Assembly: GCF_009801115.1 (NCBI RefSeq)
Contig: NZ_VTOL01000009.1
Location: 1-64,000, forward strand
Reading direction: 5' to 3'
Length of the DNA: 64,000 bases
Source of the DNA: Dyadobacter sp. 3J3
Lineage (GTDB): Bacteria > Bacteroidota > Bacteroidia > Cytophagales > Spirosomataceae
Shown here: in pieces, positions 62,203-64,000 of the stretch
Numbering within the stretch: the first letter of the stretch is position 1
How the letters are laid out: each line of letters starts with the position of its first letter
Translations under genes and position numbers: made by a program
The notes under the pieces: model-generated
The model's database searches: none
Told to the model about the DNA's origin: nothing
What the model saw: the letters and a program-made list of their open reading frames with translations, nothing else

Positions 62203-62442
62203 GGTTCAAATTCCACAAAGCCAAAGAAATGTATAATTTACGAAATTTAAATTATTTGGTCACCATTTTCTCCTATGCTAAATTTTGAATTTGGTGATTT
62301 TACCGAACGATTTTTGAAGTTAATTGGCAAAAAACTAAGAGAATTATTTATCTTTAAACCTTTGCATAACATAGAAGGATGAGTTGTAAAACTCTTAGAA
62401 TTTATGTAAATACAATTATTTAAAACCTAATCCCTTTTAAAC

Positions 62443-63741
62443 ATGAATGCTTCTCGTCGAGATGTCTTAAAAATGGCAGGTGTTGCCCTGGCTGGCAGTG
62501 CATTACCCGCTATCACGATTCTTAATCCAAACAAGGTTTTTGCCGGAACTAATGCTGATACACTGAAAATCGGTTTGATTGGTTGCGGAGGACGCGGATC
62601 CGGAGCTGCTAACCAAGCCTTGAAAGCTGACCCAAACGTTGTATTACATGCAATGGGTGACATTTTCCCGGATAAACTACAATCTTCACTTGAAAACCTA
62701 ACGAAGGTCCACGGTTCAAAAGTTAAGGTTGATGACGGACATAAATTCGTTGGTTTTGATGCTTACAAAAAAGTATTGGAATCGGGGGTTGACGTTGTAC
62801 TTCTTGCTACACCTCCACATTTCCGCCCGGAACATTTGACGGCGGCCATCAATGCAGGGAAACACGTTTTTTGTGAAAAACCGGTTGCGGTTGACGCGCC
62901 TGGTGTGCGGAAGGTTTTGGATGCTGCTAAATTGGCAAAGCAAAAAAATATTTCTCTGATGTCAGGTTTTTGCTGGAGATACCATGAGCCAAAAAGAGCC
63001 AGTTTTGGAAGAATCCTTGATGGAGCTGTAGGTGATATTTCCGCGATTTATAATACGTATGATACAGGTACATTATGGTCATTCCCACGCGTACAGGGCT
63101 GGACAGATGCACAATATGTTTTGCGTAACTGGACTTACTACACGTGGCTGGCAGGAGATCATATTGTTGAACAGGCTGTTCATAGTATTGATATGATGTC
63201 ATGGGCCATGGGTGGTAAATTGCCAATTTCAGCAACCGGAACAGGTGGTCGCCAGGTTAGAACGGAGGAGCTTTTTGGCAATATTTTTGACCATTTCGCT
63301 GTAACATACGAATATGAAAACGGCGTAAAAGGCTTCCACCATTCAAGACAACAGGCAAACTGTGAAAACAGCTACCTTGTTGAAACGATTGGTACAAAAG
63401 GAAGAGCGATGGTAAACTGTGCCCGTAACGTTCACGAGATCTACGGCCAGAATCCATGGAAATATGAAGGAAAACAAAATGATATGTACCAGACTGAACA
63501 TGACGAATTGTTTGCCTCAATCCGTAAAGGTACTCCGTTAAACGACGGTGAATTTATGGCGCAGAGCACTCTTTTGGCGATCATGGGAAGAATGGCAGCT
63601 TATACAGGAAAAAGAGTAACCTGGGAGGAAGCAATGAATTCAACAGAAAAACTAGGACCTCAAAGTTCAGCTGATTTCAGTTTTGACATGAAGCCTCCGA
63701 TCGTTGAAGTTGCAAGACCTGGTATCACTGCTTTCTCTTAA
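62443..63741 (+). CDS. Tat-exported Gfo/Idh/MocA family oxidoreductase
   Basis: 432 residues with a twin-arginine signal (ASRRDVLKMAGVALAGSALP). The Rossmann part starts LKIGLIGCGGRGSGA and has VVLLATPPHFRPEHL and HVFCEKPVAVD (EKP motif, catalytic Lys). The C-terminal alpha/beta domain shows GDHIVEQAVHSIDMMSWA with the active-site His and Asp. Tat export of a pre-bound NAD(P) enzyme is common in this family. The next gene, 7 bases downstream, encodes a Tat-exported TIM-barrel isomerase, so the two probably act in one periplasmic sugar pathway. Confidence 0.92.
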   Translation: MNASRRDVLKMAGVALAGSALPAITILNPNKVFAGTNADTLKIGLIGCGGRGSGAANQALKADPNVVLHAMGDIFPDKLQSSLENLTKVHGSKVKVDDGHKFVGFDAYKKVLESGVDVVLLATPPHFRPEHLTAAINAGKHVFCEKPVAVDAPGVRKVLDAAKLAKQKNISLMSGFCWRYHEPKRASFGRILDGAVGDISAIYNTYDTGTLWSFPRVQGWTDAQYVLRNWTYYTWLAGDHIVEQAVHSIDMMSWAMGGKLPISATGTGGRQVRTEELFGNIFDHFAVTYEYENGVKGFHHSRQQANCENSYLVETIGTKGRAMVNCARNVHEIYGQNPWKYEGKQNDMYQTEHDELFASIRKGTPLNDGEFMAQSTLLAIMGRMAAYTGKRVTWEEAMNSTEKLGPQSSADFSFDMKPPIVEVARPGITAFS

Positions 63742-63748
63742 TATCGGC

Positions 63749-64000
63749 ATGGATAGAAGAGAATTTATCAAAAATACTGCTTTTGCAACGGGTGCTGTGA
63801 TAGGACTTGGTGCAATAACAGACGTCGTTGCATCTGCTTCCAATATTATTCTTCCAGGACAAATAAATTCTGCACCGCTACCCAAAGCCATGATCAAGAA
63901 AAGCTTGAAATGGGGTATGGTGAAGGAAGATTTGTCTGTAATGGATAAATTTAAAATGCTGAAAGACATTGGGTATGACGGCGTTGAGCTGGATTCTCCG
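63749..64000 (+). CDS. Tat-exported sugar phosphate isomerase/epimerase-like protein, N-terminal part
   Basis: 84 residues to the window edge, from an ATG 7 bases after the oxidoreductase stop. DRREFIKNTAFATGAVIGLG is a twin-arginine signal. The mature start (KSLKWGMVKEDLSVMDKFKML, then DIGYDGVELDSP) is the first strand and helix of the AP-endonuclease-2-type TIM barrel of sugar phosphate isomerases/epimerases. Such proteins are often encoded next to Gfo/Idh/MocA oxidoreductases. Truncated by the window, not by mutation. Confidence 0.85.
   Translation, partial: MDRREFIKNTAFATGAVIGLGAITDVVASASNIILPGQINSAPLPKAMIKKSLKWGMVKEDLSVMDKFKMLKDIGYDGVELDSP

Overview
The window looks like a chromosomal stretch of a member of the Bacteroidota, most likely a Dyadobacter-like Cytophagales bacterium. 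Reasons: several promoters match TTG-N19/21-TAnnTTTG, Shine-Dalgarno sequences are absent, lipoproteins and Tat-exported redox enzymes are common, and the uronate and ebo genes have the family forms usual in that phylum. No rRNA or tRNA gene was seen.

Layout. 1-268 is the start of an IS110-family transposase cut by the window edge, with a foldable leader that may be its bridge RNA. 498-9726 holds nadE, a frameshifted lipoprotein, a LolC/E-type permease, a 147-bp tandem array that duplicates the 3' end of an aminotransferase gene, that aminotransferase, a redoxin and a GH31 glycosidase. 9719-19942 is a uronate/pectin cluster: NUDIX and LacI regulator (minus), then kduD-kduI, two kdgF paralogues (one cytoplasmic, one exported), a GH105-DUF4350 protein, uxaB and exuT. 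19990-20813 is a RAYT transposase with REP repeats both beside it and inside its reading frame. 21001-37219 is mixed housekeeping and secreted enzymes (phosphatase-like, ATP-grasp, M17 and M28 peptidases, a second GH105, an orphan ACP, AraC/PhyH pair, HAD phosphatase, sugar dehydrogenase, serine hydrolase) with two decayed genes. 37376-47391 has a DEAD helicase, a third GH105 facing a GntR regulator, an Asp-box lipoprotein, gpsA, a second sugar dehydrogenase and small unknown genes. 47392-48253 has no protein gene but holds a promoter-to-terminator unit that looks like a structured RNA of about 244 nt. 48296-56157 is a complete ebo cluster (eboA-B-C-D-E, a 1.1-kb repeat array, eboF), all on the minus strand. 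56357-64000 has MgtC, Xaa-Pro aminopeptidase, a subtilase, a CPA1 antiporter and a Tat-exported Gfo/Idh/MocA oxidoreductase followed by a truncated Tat-exported TIM-barrel isomerase.

How genes work together. GH105 enzymes release unsaturated uronates from pectin oligomers; KdgF linearises them, KduI and KduD lead to 2-keto-3-deoxygluconate; ExuT imports free hexuronates and UxaB reduces tagaturonate. A near-identical 22-base dyad element sits upstream of kduD, of the kdgF1-exuT unit and of the GntR regulator gene, tying these loci into one likely regulon. No polysaccharide lyase, SusC/SusD pair, KDG kinase/aldolase, UxaA or UxaC lies in the window.
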